NCBI GenBank assembly: GCA_025359165.1
Contig: JANYHG010000182.1
Location: 1-35,009, forward strand
Length of the DNA stretch: 35,009 nucleotides
Direction of reading: 5' to 3'
DNA from: Hyphomicrobiaceae bacterium
GTDB lineage: Bacteria; Pseudomonadota; Alphaproteobacteria; Rhizobiales; Hyphomicrobiaceae
Shown here: one piece after another, positions 1-8,784 of the stretch
Layout of the letters: every line of letters begins with the position of its first letter
Position numbering within the stretch: the stretch's first letter is position 1
Translations under genes and position numbers: made by a program
The notes under the pieces: generated by a model
Database searches by the model: none
What the model was told of the DNA's origin: nothing
The model's input: only the letters and a program-made list of their open reading frames with translations

Positions 1-116
1 AACACGACAAGTTCAAAAGCTACGGACAACCTAGCTAGGACACCGACGAAATGTCACTGCCAGGTTAGGGGCACCAAAAGTTGTCGGGTAACGCGCCGAC
101 GGGCGTAGCCGAACTG

Positions 117-638
117 TCAACTGAAAGTCTGTGCTTCTCTAACCCTGGCTTCGACGAAACTCATGAACTCACTTTGCTGCTTTGGAGAGTCGAATGCACT
201 CTTCGGTATAATGATGCCAGCGGTTTTATCTGTCCATAAGGTAAGAACGGTTTTGCTTTCAGAAATTGACTCGATACCGCGCCATTTGTTTATATTACGT
301 ATATTAGGTCCAATCACCTCGATGCTGTCGATCGACGCGATCAGTTTACGTTCGCCAAGTGTTGCCCCGGCAGGCTTTGCAGATTTACGATAAAACCAAT
401 TGTTCCAAAGGAAGTTTGCTGCGGAGATGACGAGGAAGTATGCCAGTATGCCGAACAGAGCCGAGTGTTCATCGATGTCACAGGCCTCGCAGGCGGCAAG
501 TATTTTGGCAATCACCACCATGCTCAAACCAATAAAGATACCGTAGACGTACCCCCACCACCCGATTACTCGAAATTGAGCCAATTTTACGAATTCAGCC
601 CAGTGCGGCATTTCAACGTGATAATTAAGCGTAAGCAA
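117..638 (-). CDS. YcxB-like membrane protein
   Basis: A 173-residue protein. Two hydrophobic segments lie at about residues 25-47 and 61-78, followed by a soluble C-terminal half. That half ends in a pattern of the type W..I..I.E....L.L......IIPK.AF, which resembles the YcxB-like C-terminal domain of small bacterial inner-membrane proteins of unknown function. The start is a TTG at 636-638. An in-frame TAG lies nine codons upstream with no ATG between, and a GGAG (complement of 647-650) sits 8 bases before the TTG. A later ATG at 611 is possible. The gene stands alone, and its DNA is visibly less GC-rich than most of the window, which may mean recent acquisition. The function is unknown. The family call rests on pattern recall only. 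Confidence 0.7.
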   Translation of the reverse strand: MLTLNYHVEMPHWAEFVKLAQFRVIGWWGYVYGIFIGLSMVVIAKILAACEACDIDEHSALFGILAYFLVISAANFLWNNWFYRKSAKPAGATLGERKLIASIDSIEVIGPNIRNINKWRGIESISESKTVLTLWTDKTAGIIIPKSAFDSPKQQSEFMSFVEARVREAQTFS

Positions 639-804
639 TGCTTGTACTCCAACGCCAGCGTACTAGTTTTGGCGTACCCGCATGAATTATCTCTTTACGC
701 GCCCGGACTCCGTGTGGTGAAGTGTCGGCGGCCTTGCTGGACATTTGACTCCCGCCCTCAAATCCCGTCCGATCTGGCATTCGCTACGCCCGCTGGAGCC
801 CATC

Positions 805-1686
805 ATGACCTACACGACCATCACCTACGCCGTCGACGCTGGCATCGCCACGCTGACGCTCAACCGGCCGGACAAGCTGAACGCGTTCAACCGTGAGATG
901 ATGCGCGAGCTGATCGACGCGTTCGACGCGGCAGATGGCGACGACGCGGTGCGGGCCGTGATCGTGACCGGCGCTGGGCGCGGCTTTTGCGCGGGTGCCG
1001 ACCTCTCGGCGGGTGGCAAGACGTTCGACTACGACGCGCGCAACGCGGGTAAGTCGTCGGCGACGGTCGACCTGTCCGACGACAGCGTGCGCGACGGCGG
1101 TGGCCGCGTGACGCTGCGAATCTTCGAAAGTCTGAAGCCGGTGATCGGTGCCATCAACGGCCCGGCGGTCGGCATCGGCGCAACCATGCTGTTGCCGATG
1201 GATGTCCGCATCGCGTCGCGGGATGCCCGTTTCGGCTTCGTATTTGCGCGGCGCGGGATCACGATGGAAGCCTGCTCGAGCTGGTTTTTGCCGCGCATTG
1301 CTGGCGTCTCGCAAGCGCTGGAATGGACGATGACGGGACGTGTGTTCGGCGCCGACGAGGCGCTTGCCGGCAAGCTGGTGAGCAAGGTCGTGGAAGCAGC
1401 AGACCTGTTGCCTGCAGCGCGCGCGCTCGCCCGCGAAATTGCCGACAACACCGCCGGCGTGTCCGTCGCGATGAACCGGCAGATGATCTGGCGCATGCTC
1501 GGCGCGGATCATCCGATGGAAGCCCACAAAATCGACAGCCGGATGATCTTCGAGCGTGGCCGCAGCGCCGACACGCGCGAAGGCGTCACCTCGTTTCTCG
1601 AAAAGCGCCCGGCCAAATTCCCCGACACGATCTCCTCAAACCTGCCCAAGAGTTTCCCCTGGTGGAGCAAGCGGGAGTATAAGTAA
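805..1686 (+). CDS. enoyl-CoA hydratase/isomerase (crotonase) family protein
   Basis: A 293-residue cytoplasmic crotonase-fold enzyme. The CoA-binding and oxyanion-hole segments are visible: RGFCAGADLS near residue 73 and NGPAVGIGATMLLPMD near 118. The ATG at 805 follows a GGAG 6 bases upstream; an in-frame start at 745 adds residues unlike the family. The glutamate equivalent to Glu164 of rat mitochondrial hydratase appears present (QALEWTMTG). The Glu144 position seems to be replaced within FGFVFARRGI, and a glutamate instead occurs just after it in TMEACSSWFLP. That second motif is common in one crotonase subgroup. The substrate is unknown. It is not BadK: it is longer and carries this different motif. 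It converges with prpE, 64 bp away. Confidence 0.88.
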   Translation: MTYTTITYAVDAGIATLTLNRPDKLNAFNREMMRELIDAFDAADGDDAVRAVIVTGAGRGFCAGADLSAGGKTFDYDARNAGKSSATVDLSDDSVRDGGGRVTLRIFESLKPVIGAINGPAVGIGATMLLPMDVRIASRDARFGFVFARRGITMEACSSWFLPRIAGVSQALEWTMTGRVFGADEALAGKLVSKVVEAADLLPAARALAREIADNTAGVSVAMNRQMIWRMLGADHPMEAHKIDSRMIFERGRSADTREGVTSFLEKRPAKFPDTISSNLPKSFPWWSKREYK

Positions 1687-1750
1687 GCCGCATCATCCAA
1701 GGCTCTGACGGCCTCGTATCTGCGGGCACCTTCACGTTTTTGCTGCCGCT

Positions 1751-3700
1751 CTACCCCGTGGGTGCTTTCGCTTTCGCCGCCAAGCCCTTTGCTTGTAGCG
1801 CCTCGGTCAGTTCGGCCAGCACGGCGGGATCTTCGATCGTTGCAGGCATTTTCCAGGCTTCGCCGTCGGCGATCTGGCGAACGGTAGCGCGCAGGATCTT
1901 GCCCGAGCGCGTTTTCGGCAAACGCTTGACGACCATGACCGTCTTGAACGCCGCCACCGGGCCGATCACGTCGCGCACCAGTTTGATGATCTCGGCTTCG
2001 ATGTCGGCCGTGGGCCGGTTGACGCCGTTGTTGAGTACCACCATACCGGCGGCGTTCTGCCCTTTCAGATCGTCGGCGATGCCGATCACGGCGCACTCAG
2101 CCACGTCCTTGTGTTGGGCAATCACTTCTTCCATCTGGCCGGTGCTCAGGCGGTGTCCGGCGACGTTGATGACATCGTCGGTGCGCGCCATCACGTAGGC
2201 GTAGCCGTCGGCGTCGATGAAGCCCGCATCCGATGTCGAGTAGTAGCCGACAAAATCCGTGACATAGCTTTTGCGAAAGCGCGCATCGTTGCCCCACAGC
2301 GTCGGCAGCGCGCCCGGTGGCAGCGGCAGCTTTACCGCGAGCGTACCCGGCGTTCCCGGTGGAACGGCCGCGCCCTTTTCGTCGAGCACCTGCAGGTCAT
2401 ACCCAGGCATCGGCACGGTTGGCGAGCCGTGCTTCACAGGCAGCATGCCGAGGCCAACGGGGTTACCGCAGATCGGCCAGCCGGTTTCGGTCTGCCACCA
2501 ATGGTCGATCACCGGCACTTTCAGTTTGGCTTCCGCCCATTTGATGGTTTCCGGGTCGGCGCGCTCGCCCGCGAGAAACAGCGTCCGGAAATTCGATAGA
2601 TCGTATTTCGGAATGAAACTGCCTTGCGGATCTTCCTTCTTGATGGCGCGGAAAGCGGTCGGTGCCGTGAACAGCGCCGCCACCTTGTGTTCGGCGATGA
2701 TCCGCCAGAACACACCCGCATCGGGCGTGCCGACCGGTTTGCCTTCGAACATCAACGTGGTGGCACCGGCCAGCAATGGCGCATAGACGATGTAGCTGTG
2801 GCCGACGACCCAGCCCACGTCCGAGGCCGCCCAGAACACTTCGCCTGGTGCGATGCCGTAGTGGTTGGCCATGGTCCATTTGAGCGCGACCATGTGGCCG
2901 CCGGTATCGCGTACGACGCCCTTGGGCTGACCGGTCGTTCCTGACGTGTAGAGGATATAAACGGGATCGGTGGCGGCGACCGGTACGCATGCGGCGGCGG
3001 ACTTACGCGATTTTGCGTCGGCGACGCGGCTCGCCCAGTCGTGATCGCGGCCAACGATCATCGAGGCCTGCGCCTGTGGTCGCTGCAACATCAGGACGTT
3101 GGCGGGCTTGTGGGTAGCGAGTTCGATGGCACGGTCGAGCAGCGGCTTGTATTCGACGATGCGCGCGCCTTCGATCCCGCAGGACGCGGCCAGAATGGCC
3201 ACCGGTTGGCAATCGTCGAGCCGGGTAGCCAGTTCGGCTGCCGCGAATCCTCCGAACACGACGGAATGAATCGCACCGATGCGGGCGCAGGCCAGCATGG
3301 CCATCAGCGCTTCCGGTATCATCGGCATGTAAATGACGACGCGGTCGCCTTTTTTGATGCCCATCTCGAGCAGCACGGCTGCGAGCGTCGCCACCTCGGT
3401 GGTGAGTTCGGCGTATGTGAATTTGCGCTGTGAATTTGTGACCGGGCTGTCGTGGATCAGCGCCAACCGCTCGCCATGCCCGTCGCGCACATGGCGGTCG
3501 AGGCAGTTCCAGGCGGTATTCGTTTCGCCGCCGACGAACCAGCGGCCGTACTGTCCCGCGTAGGGATCGAAAACCGTGTCGTAGGGCTTGGACCACTCGA
3601 TATCCGCTGCAACCTGATCCCAGAAGGCTTCCGGGTCCTTTTTCCAGGCTGCATAGACTTCCGGGTAGCGGCTTGCTGGCAGGCGTGCAGTCGAGATCAT
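1751..3700 (-). CDS. prpE: propionyl-CoA synthetase (AMP-forming)
   Basis: A 649-residue acyl-CoA synthetase that activates propionate (or a similar short acid) to the CoA thioester through an acyl-AMP. Visible motifs are the A3 phosphate loop YTSGTTGQPKGVV, the A5 motif HWWQTETGWPI, the A8 region TDDVINVAGHRLSTGQMEE, and the C-terminal KTRSGKILR, whose lysine is the catalytic and acetylation-regulated residue in the family. The segment CGIEGARIVEYKPLLD and the HWWQTETGWP context are typical of PrpE rather than Acs. The start is set at the ATG at 3700 (MISTARLP), where family similarity begins; an in-frame start at 3808 would add 36 residues without family character. It is transcribed away from the TauE/SafE gene. 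Other short acyl chains are possible substrates. Confidence 0.9.
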   Translation of the reverse strand: MISTARLPASRYPEVYAAWKKDPEAFWDQVAADIEWSKPYDTVFDPYAGQYGRWFVGGETNTAWNCLDRHVRDGHGERLALIHDSPVTNSQRKFTYAELTTEVATLAAVLLEMGIKKGDRVVIYMPMIPEALMAMLACARIGAIHSVVFGGFAAAELATRLDDCQPVAILAASCGIEGARIVEYKPLLDRAIELATHKPANVLMLQRPQAQASMIVGRDHDWASRVADAKSRKSAAACVPVAATDPVYILYTSGTTGQPKGVVRDTGGHMVALKWTMANHYGIAPGEVFWAASDVGWVVGHSYIVYAPLLAGATTLMFEGKPVGTPDAGVFWRIIAEHKVAALFTAPTAFRAIKKEDPQGSFIPKYDLSNFRTLFLAGERADPETIKWAEAKLKVPVIDHWWQTETGWPICGNPVGLGMLPVKHGSPTVPMPGYDLQVLDEKGAAVPPGTPGTLAVKLPLPPGALPTLWGNDARFRKSYVTDFVGYYSTSDAGFIDADGYAYVMARTDDVINVAGHRLSTGQMEEVIAQHKDVAECAVIGIADDLKGQNAAGMVVLNNGVNRPTADIEAEIIKLVRDVIGPVAAFKTVMVVKRLPKTRSGKILRATVRQIADGEAWKMPATIEDPAVLAELTEALQAKGLAAKAKAPTG

Positions 3701-3879
3701 GGAGCGGCCCTTGCGGCAGAGACGGACGTTTCGGCTGTTATGATCGGCATAGGGATGGCCGTCCATTGGCAATGCGTCGAAGGTGGGCGGTGGCGCGGCC
3801 TGCGACATCCGGCATAGAGGGTGCCGGGCGTGAGCGTGATATGGGCGAACCTCACTTTCCCGGCAGGCCCGATACTCCC

Positions 3880-4653
3880 ATGCTCACCGATCCCTGGTTT
3901 TATCTCGTCGCGATTCCGGCGGTGGCGCTGTTCGGTCTCTCGAAAGGTGGCTTCGCGGGGGCAAGCCTGCCGGCGATGCCGTTATTGGCGATGGTGATGC
4001 CGCCGTTGATGGCTGCGGCGATCGTGCTGCCGGTACTGCTGGTGCAGGACGTCCTGACCGTCTACGCGTTCCGAAAAACCTTCGATCGCAAGATGTTGGC
4101 TCTCATGTTGCCGGGGGCCGCGCTCGGCTCGCTGTTCGGCTATCTGACCGCCACCTCGATCGACGCCGACCAGATCCGGTTTGCCGTGGGCGTACTCGGC
4201 TTGAGTTTTTGCCTCAATGCATGGTTCGGATCCGGGGGCGGGACTGTCGAGCCGAAGCCGCACGACGTCGCCAGCGCCGGACTGTGGGGGACCGTCTCCG
4301 GTTTCACCAGTTTCGTCGTGCACGCGGGCGGCGCACCCTTCAACATTTATGCGTTGCCACGTCGGCTGCCCAAGGAGACTCTGGCGGGAACCAGTGCGGT
4401 CTTCTTCGCTGCCGTCAACGCCATGAAAATACTGCCGTATTCGATGCTCGGGCAACTGACTGCCGAGGTTGCGATGCTGTCTGCCGTCCTGTTGCCCGCA
4501 GCTATCGCTGCCAATGCCGCCGGCATTTATCTGGTCCGGCGAGTCTCTATGGCTTTGTTTTACCGCATTCTTTACGCATTGTTATTCTTGTTGTCGTTGA
4601 AATTGGTAGTCGATGGCCTTCCCAGCGTCGGCAGGCTGCTCCAACTGGTTTGA
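3880..4653 (+). CDS. TSUP family (TauE/SafE) membrane exporter
   Basis: A 257-residue polytopic inner-membrane protein of the TauE/SafE (TSUP) family, with about eight hydrophobic segments. The N-terminus MLTDPWFYLVAIPAVALFGLSKGGF carries the family's first repeat motif, and GFTSFVVHAGGAPFNIYALP carries the second. Family members move sulfite, sulfonates, sulfoacetate or other organic anions across the inner membrane; the substrate cannot be read from this sequence. An in-frame ATG at 3841 would add 13 polar residues, so 3880 is preferred because it begins at the conserved segment. It is divergent from prpE with about 180 bp between, so both promoters probably lie at 3701-3879. Confidence 0.88.
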   Translation: MLTDPWFYLVAIPAVALFGLSKGGFAGASLPAMPLLAMVMPPLMAAAIVLPVLLVQDVLTVYAFRKTFDRKMLALMLPGAALGSLFGYLTATSIDADQIRFAVGVLGLSFCLNAWFGSGGGTVEPKPHDVASAGLWGTVSGFTSFVVHAGGAPFNIYALPRRLPKETLAGTSAVFFAAVNAMKILPYSMLGQLTAEVAMLSAVLLPAAIAANAAGIYLVRRVSMALFYRILYALLFLLSLKLVVDGLPSVGRLLQLV

Positions 4654-4902
4654 GGATGTCCCGCATGCCGCCGCGTTCGGGCTGAATAGACAGGTTTCTT
4701 CGCATCCGCAGCAACGCTCTTGTCAAGTATTTCGCAACTGCAGTAATGATACCGGAACGATCCGGATCTCCCGATGTTTACCAGCCGTTGCATGCCGCGT
4801 GTGCGTAGATGAACGACGGATCTTGAACGTGGTCGACGTTAACCCTCCACGTGATGCGCTAAAACTGCAGCCGAGGTTGGCTGCCGAAGACCTCCGGACG
4901 CA
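4654..4902. other. intergenic region before the OpgC-family gene
   Basis: These 249 bp separate the TSUP exporter from the OpgC-family gene. Reading frames on both strands are shadows without family character. No clear terminator hairpin, promoter box or repeat was seen. Confidence 0.4.
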
Positions 4903-6123
4903 ATGCAGATGAAACGCGACCAAAACCAGAGTACGTCTGGAAAGACAACCGCGGTCGATCGAAGAGATCATCGCATCGATTGGTTGCGTGGCGTCGCGCT
5001 CGTCTCGATCTTTGTCAACCATATGCCCGGCAACCGGTTCGAGAACTGGACATCGCGCAATTTCGGCTTCTCCGATGCGGCTGAAATGTTCGTGTTGCTT
5101 GCAGGCATCGCCGCAGCATTTGCCTTTTTTCCCCGTGCCGCACGTGGTGAACATCACGCGGTCGCTCGTAGGGCGGTACGGCGCGCTGGCGTTTTGTACG
5201 CCTCGCACTTGGCGTCCACGGTAGCTGCAGTCGCGTTGTTCGCCGTGGCGGCTTGGCTGCTCGACAATGATGGCGTGTTCGAATTGATCGGTATTGGACC
5301 GATCCTGGCCGCACCATCGACGGGCCTGCTTGCGATCGTTACGGGCAGTCATCAACTCGGATACTTCAATATTCTGCCGCTCTACGTATTTTTGATTTTG
5401 TCCGTACCGATCTTGATGGTGCTGGCAGCTTACGACGTCAGATCGATGCTGGCGGCGTCGTTTGCGGTGTATCTCGCGGCCCATCTGCTGCCGATCGAAA
5501 TGCCGAACTATCCCACCGACGGAGGCTGGTTTTTCAACCCGTTCGCATGGCAGTTTATTTTCACCGTCGGTATCGCGCTCGGCGTTTTGAAGCTGCGCGG
5601 CAAGTCGGTGCCCTGGCATCCTGTGGCGGGCGCGCTCGCGCTTGGATATGTCGCATTCAGCTGCGTCTGGATGGTGTACGACATGGGCGGTCGCGTCTCG
5701 TTCGGCTTGCTGCCCATCTGGATCGACACACTGCACAAGTCGATGCTGCCAGCGACGCGGTTGTTGCACGTTTTGGCGCTGGCCTATCTTCTCGTACACA
5801 GTCCGTTGTGGGCGTTGATGGCGCGCATTTCGCCGAACAACTTTTTGACCCGCATGGGACGTAATTCGCTGCCGGTGTTCGTCGTCGGGTCATTGCTGAG
5901 CATGGTTGGATACATCATCCTCGTCCACACGGGACGGCTGCTATGGCTCGAAGTCGCTTTGACCGTCGGCGGCGTTGCTCTGATGACGGCGCTGGCAGCA
6001 GCCGTCGAGGCTGGCATGTTTCAGAGCGCCAAGCAGAGGGCAAAAGCGGCGATAATGCGGCCTGTGCGTGCGGCACCCGATCTGACCATCGAGCATGATG
6101 ACACCCCTGTCACGCGCCGCTGA
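4903..6123 (+). CDS. opgC: OpgC-family membrane protein
   Basis: A 406-residue multi-pass membrane protein. The N-terminal segment RDHRIDWLRGVALVSIFVNHMPGN is the hallmark of the OpgC family, which is related to acyltransferase 3 proteins. About ten hydrophobic segments follow. OpgC adds succinyl groups to periplasmic glucans in enterobacteria. In alphaproteobacteria, paralogues may modify other polysaccharides, so the symbol marks family membership and not a proven role. The start ATG at 4903 has a weak ribosome-binding site, and another ATG follows at 4909. No opgG or opgH glucan synthesis gene is nearby. The polysaccharide locus lies 11 kb away. The C-terminal 40 residues are polar and probably cytoplasmic. 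Confidence 0.8.
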   Translation: MQMKRDQNQSTSGKTTAVDRRDHRIDWLRGVALVSIFVNHMPGNRFENWTSRNFGFSDAAEMFVLLAGIAAAFAFFPRAARGEHHAVARRAVRRAGVLYASHLASTVAAVALFAVAAWLLDNDGVFELIGIGPILAAPSTGLLAIVTGSHQLGYFNILPLYVFLILSVPILMVLAAYDVRSMLAASFAVYLAAHLLPIEMPNYPTDGGWFFNPFAWQFIFTVGIALGVLKLRGKSVPWHPVAGALALGYVAFSCVWMVYDMGGRVSFGLLPIWIDTLHKSMLPATRLLHVLALAYLLVHSPLWALMARISPNNFLTRMGRNSLPVFVVGSLLSMVGYIILVHTGRLLWLEVALTVGGVALMTALAAAVEAGMFQSAKQRAKAAIMRPVRAAPDLTIEHDDTPVTRR

Positions 6124-6188
6124 TGTCGTTTAAATATCCGTCTGATCGCGCATTCCTGTTCGACTCAAACCGCCGGCATTGGCCGTCG

Positions 6189-6521
6189 TCAACTGATCGG
6201 CCGACAGCGTTTCCAGACCTCCGGCGCGCTGGGCGATGTGGCCGGCGATCGTGTCAGCGACATAGTTTCTTCGCCGAGCAATTGCATCGCGACGGTCGTG
6301 CCTGCCCCGGCTTCGTTGACCGGAACCACATATTCGAATGCGTGGCGGGAATAATTTCCCTGCGCTTGCGTGCCTGCGGGCGTGCGTATCTGCGGCCCTT
6401 GAATGTTCAGGTTCTGCGCGGCGTAGCACCAGTCGCCGTCGATTGCGTCCGCCCGAGCATTCGAGCCGATCGCGAGTAATGCGGCGGCGGCGAGCCAACT
6501 GCGTGAGCCAATACCGATCAT
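6189..6521 (-). CDS. small secreted protein of unknown function
   Basis: A 110-residue protein with a signal peptide of about 24 residues (MIGIGSRSWLAAAALLAIGSNARA, cleavage after ARA). The mature part begins near DGDWC and contains GPQIRTPAGTQAQGNYSRHAFEYVVP and ends with the segment PEVWKRC. I recognise this pattern (GDWC, GP.I.TP.G, Y.RHAF.YVVP, EVW+RC) from conserved hypothetical proteins of Bradyrhizobium relatives. The two cysteines, near each end of the mature part, could form a disulfide in the periplasm. The start at 6521 is supported by a strong GGAGGG 7 bases upstream; an in-frame start at 6545 lacks this. The function is unknown. Confidence 0.75.
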   Translation of the reverse strand: MIGIGSRSWLAAAALLAIGSNARADAIDGDWCYAAQNLNIQGPQIRTPAGTQAQGNYSRHAFEYVVPVNEAGAGTTVAMQLLGEETMSLTRSPATSPSAPEVWKRCRPIS

Positions 6522-6584
6522 GTCCAGTCCCTCCACGAGCGGCATAGCCTAATGGTCGCTCGACGGTTGTGTCGAGAGGATCAT

Positions 6585-6615
6585 TGTTGCGTAAACGCGC
6601 TGTTGCGTAAACGCG
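6585..6615. repeat. two 15-bp direct repeats containing GCGTNNACGC dyads
   Basis: The 15-mer TGTTGCGTAAACGCG occurs twice, at 6585-6599 and 6601-6615, with a 16-bp period. Each copy holds the inverted repeat GCGT-AA-ACGC. Two identical dyads lying between the divergent secreted-protein gene and the livH-like gene could be a repressor site. No regulator is encoded next to them. Confidence 0.5.
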
Positions 6616-6711
6616 ATAGCCAAGCGACTGGGCTTGGTGCAGACTGTTCGCAACGAGGCCACAACGGCCCAACGTTGCGGGGAGAGTAACAATCGTGCAA
6701 TCCGCCTTTTT

Positions 6712-6735
6712 GGCCGCACCAGCGACGGTGCGGCC
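6712..6735. other. perfect hairpin upstream of the ABC permease genes
   Basis: The arms GGCCGCACC and GGTGCGGCC (9 bp each) flank the 6-base loop AGCGAC. The run of T lies before the hairpin on the + strand, and no T run follows it on either strand, so it does not have the form of an intrinsic terminator. It would lie in the 5' leader of the permease operon if transcription starts further upstream. Confidence 0.45.
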
Positions 6736-6798
6736 TTGCACTGTAGTCGAGGCTTCTGGGAATGCTGCGACAGTCGCGCTGATGGCGGACGCGCGCGC

Positions 6799-7665
6799 AT
6801 GCTAGAACTTTATCTGAACGCCATCGTGTCAGGGCTATTACTCGGCGGTTTCTATGCCGCCGTCACGCTCGGGATCGCCATCGCGTTCGGTATGCTCGAC
6901 GTGGTCAATATCGCGCATCCTGCGTTCGTGATCCTTGGCTCGTACGTCGCCTATATTTGCAATATCAAGCTCGGCCTCGATCCCGTTCTGGTCGGGTTGT
7001 TGGCGCTGCCGGTGTTCTATGTGCTCGGCCAGGCGATCTATCAGGTATCGTATCTGTCGTTCGAGCGGCGCGGCTCCGACAGTTTGCGCGGGTTGGCCTT
7101 CTTCTTCGGCTTGCTGTTCGTCACCGAAGTGTTGCTGATCCTGGTCTTCGGCGTCGATTACCGTTACGTTGAAGCTTGGTACATCGGGCCTACACTGCGG
7201 ATCGGTTTCATCGACTTGCCCTGGCGCATGCTGGTGCCGTGCGTGCTGTCGATCCTGCTGTTTTTACTGTTACAGCTGTTTTTGTCGCGAACCTATACCG
7301 GCCGTGCGATCGCGGCAGTGAGCCAGGATCCGACAGCGCTGCGGCTGTTGTCGATCGATCCAGTGCGTATCAAACGGATCGGGTTCGGGCTGTCGATTGC
7401 GACGGCGGCACTCGCGGGTGCGTTTTTGATCATCATTCAACCCGTTGAGCCCTCGGTGGGCCGTGAATACATCGGACGCATCTTCGCGATTTGTGTGCTC
7501 GGCGGCATGGGAAGTCTGCCGGGAACGCTGATCGGTGCCATGCTGCTGGGTGTGGTCGAGAGTCTGACGACGACGTTTTTCGGTCCGTCCTGGGCTCCGG
7601 CGGTCGGCTTCGGATTCCTGCTTGCGACACTTGCCTTCAAACCATCGGGACTGTTGGGGCGATGA
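6799..7665 (+). CDS. livH: branched-chain amino acid type ABC transporter permease (LivH family)
   Basis: A 288-residue inner-membrane permease of the HAAT importer class with about eight hydrophobic segments. The N-terminus (NAIVSGLLLGGFYAAVTLGIAIAFG) and the following VVNIAHPAFVILGSYVAY are family hallmarks, as are GRAIAAVSQDPTALRLLSID (the ATPase-contact loop) and ICVLGGMGSLPGTLIGAMLLG near the C-terminus. The ATG at 6799 is chosen because similarity begins there; the frame is open upstream to 6634 but that part looks non-coding. The ribosome-binding site is weak. It is the first gene of a four-gene set with the LivM, LivG and LivF homologues. Such systems carry amino acids, urea, amides or aromatic and alicyclic acids. 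With no binding protein here, the substrate is open. Confidence 0.9.
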   Translation: MLELYLNAIVSGLLLGGFYAAVTLGIAIAFGMLDVVNIAHPAFVILGSYVAYICNIKLGLDPVLVGLLALPVFYVLGQAIYQVSYLSFERRGSDSLRGLAFFFGLLFVTEVLLILVFGVDYRYVEAWYIGPTLRIGFIDLPWRMLVPCVLSILLFLLLQLFLSRTYTGRAIAAVSQDPTALRLLSIDPVRIKRIGFGLSIATAALAGAFLIIIQPVEPSVGREYIGRIFAICVLGGMGSLPGTLIGAMLLGVVESLTTTFFGPSWAPAVGFGFLLATLAFKPSGLLGR

Positions 7666-7713
7666 GCGCCCCTCGGCCCTGAGAGCATTCCAAACTCGAG
7701 TAAGACTGTTCTG

Positions 7714-8784
7714 ATGACATCAGTTGCGAAAGCTTCGATCGAACCGCGCGCCAAGGGCGATCCTGTCGGTAACGGCGTATTTGCGGCGCTGACTTTGGCG
7801 GTCGCAGTGCTGTTCTATGCCGTCATCGCCGTCATCGGCAGTGAGTACCTTTATTTTGCCGGATATGTGGTGCTGCAGTTCGTCGTGTTGGCGACCGCCT
7901 GGAACATTCTCGGCGGCTACTGTGGGTATGTGAACTTCGGCTCTGCAGCGTTCTTCGCGATGGGGGCCTACACGACGATCTGCATTACGACTATCGCCTC
8001 GGAATATGCCAAGTCGGCGGTGGGAGCGGCGATCGGCGCGGTGCCGCCCGGTGTGCTCGTGGTGCTCATGGTCGTGCTGGCCGGGATCATTTCCGGGCTC
8101 GTCGGCCTCGGCATGGGTTACCTGACGTTGCGGCTGCGCGGCGTGTTCTTTTCGATCGCGACGCTGGCGCTTTCGGTGGTGCTGCAGACGCTGGTGGTGA
8201 ACTGGGATTTCGTCGGCGGGTCACGCGGTGCCTACGTCATCCGGCCGAACGAGTTTCCGCTGCTGCCCGGCGGCTTCATCGCCTATCTGTTCGTGTTGAT
8301 GCTCCTGCTGGTGGTCGTCGCACTGTGCGTGTCGCGGGGTATCGAGCGGTCGCGCCTCGGGTTTGGCTTCGCCGCGATCCGCGACGACGAAATGGCGGCG
8401 GAGGCGGCGGGCGTGCCGACGCTGCGTCTGAAGCTGATAGCGACCACCATTTCGGGCGCGCTGATGGGCATGGCAGGCGCGCCATTCCCCTACTACATCG
8501 GTTATCTGCAACCGCAGTCGGCTTTCGGTCTGGAGTACGCCGTCAACGCCATCGCAATGCCGATGGTCGGGGGTACGCAATCGTGGATCGGGCCGCTGGT
8601 AGGCGCGGTGCTGCTCGGCTCGTTCCAGCAATGGGCGACGGTAACGATCTCCTCGGTTCTGAATTTGCTGATCGTCGGCCTGTTACTGATCTTCTTTGTG
8701 ATCGTCGCGCCGAATGGCATCACCGGTTTCTTCCGCGATCTCATCTATCGCCGCCGCAGAAGTGGTGGAGGCAGCGGGTCATGA
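7714..8784 (+). CDS. livM: branched-chain amino acid type ABC transporter permease (LivM family)
   Basis: A 356-residue second permease of the importer. Hallmarks are VLATAWNILGGYCGYVNFGSAAFFAMGAY in the first third, RSRLGFGFAAIRDDEMAAEAAGV (the loop that meets the ATPase) near residue 220, and NAIAMPMVGGTQSWIGPLVGAVLLG near 275. The C-terminus ends in a basic, glycine-rich tail (RRRRSGGGSGS). The gene starts 49 bp after the LivH homologue. Its stop codon overlaps the start of the next ATPase gene (ATGA at 8781-8784), a sign of translational coupling. Confidence 0.92.
   Translation: MTSVAKASIEPRAKGDPVGNGVFAALTLAVAVLFYAVIAVIGSEYLYFAGYVVLQFVVLATAWNILGGYCGYVNFGSAAFFAMGAYTTICITTIASEYAKSAVGAAIGAVPPGVLVVLMVVLAGIISGLVGLGMGYLTLRLRGVFFSIATLALSVVLQTLVVNWDFVGGSRGAYVIRPNEFPLLPGGFIAYLFVLMLLLVVVALCVSRGIERSRLGFGFAAIRDDEMAAEAAGVPTLRLKLIATTISGALMGMAGAPFPYYIGYLQPQSAFGLEYAVNAIAMPMVGGTQSWIGPLVGAVLLGSFQQWATVTISSVLNLLIVGLLLIFFVIVAPNGITGFFRDLIYRRRRSGGGSGS

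Noticed and set aside
784-1527. 247-residue minus-strand frame over the crotonase gene
   Set aside because: Antisense shadow rich in Arg and His with no recognisable domain.
805-1686. BadK assignment for the first crotonase
   Set aside because: It is longer than BadK and carries a different subgroup motif (EACSSWFLP).
4723-5799. 358-residue frame on the minus strand, antisense to the OpgC-family gene
   Set aside because: Composition is rich in Arg, His and Gln with no domain pattern; the plus-strand frame has clear family motifs.
6712-6735. Intrinsic terminator
   Set aside because: The hairpin is perfect but the T run is on the wrong side for either strand.
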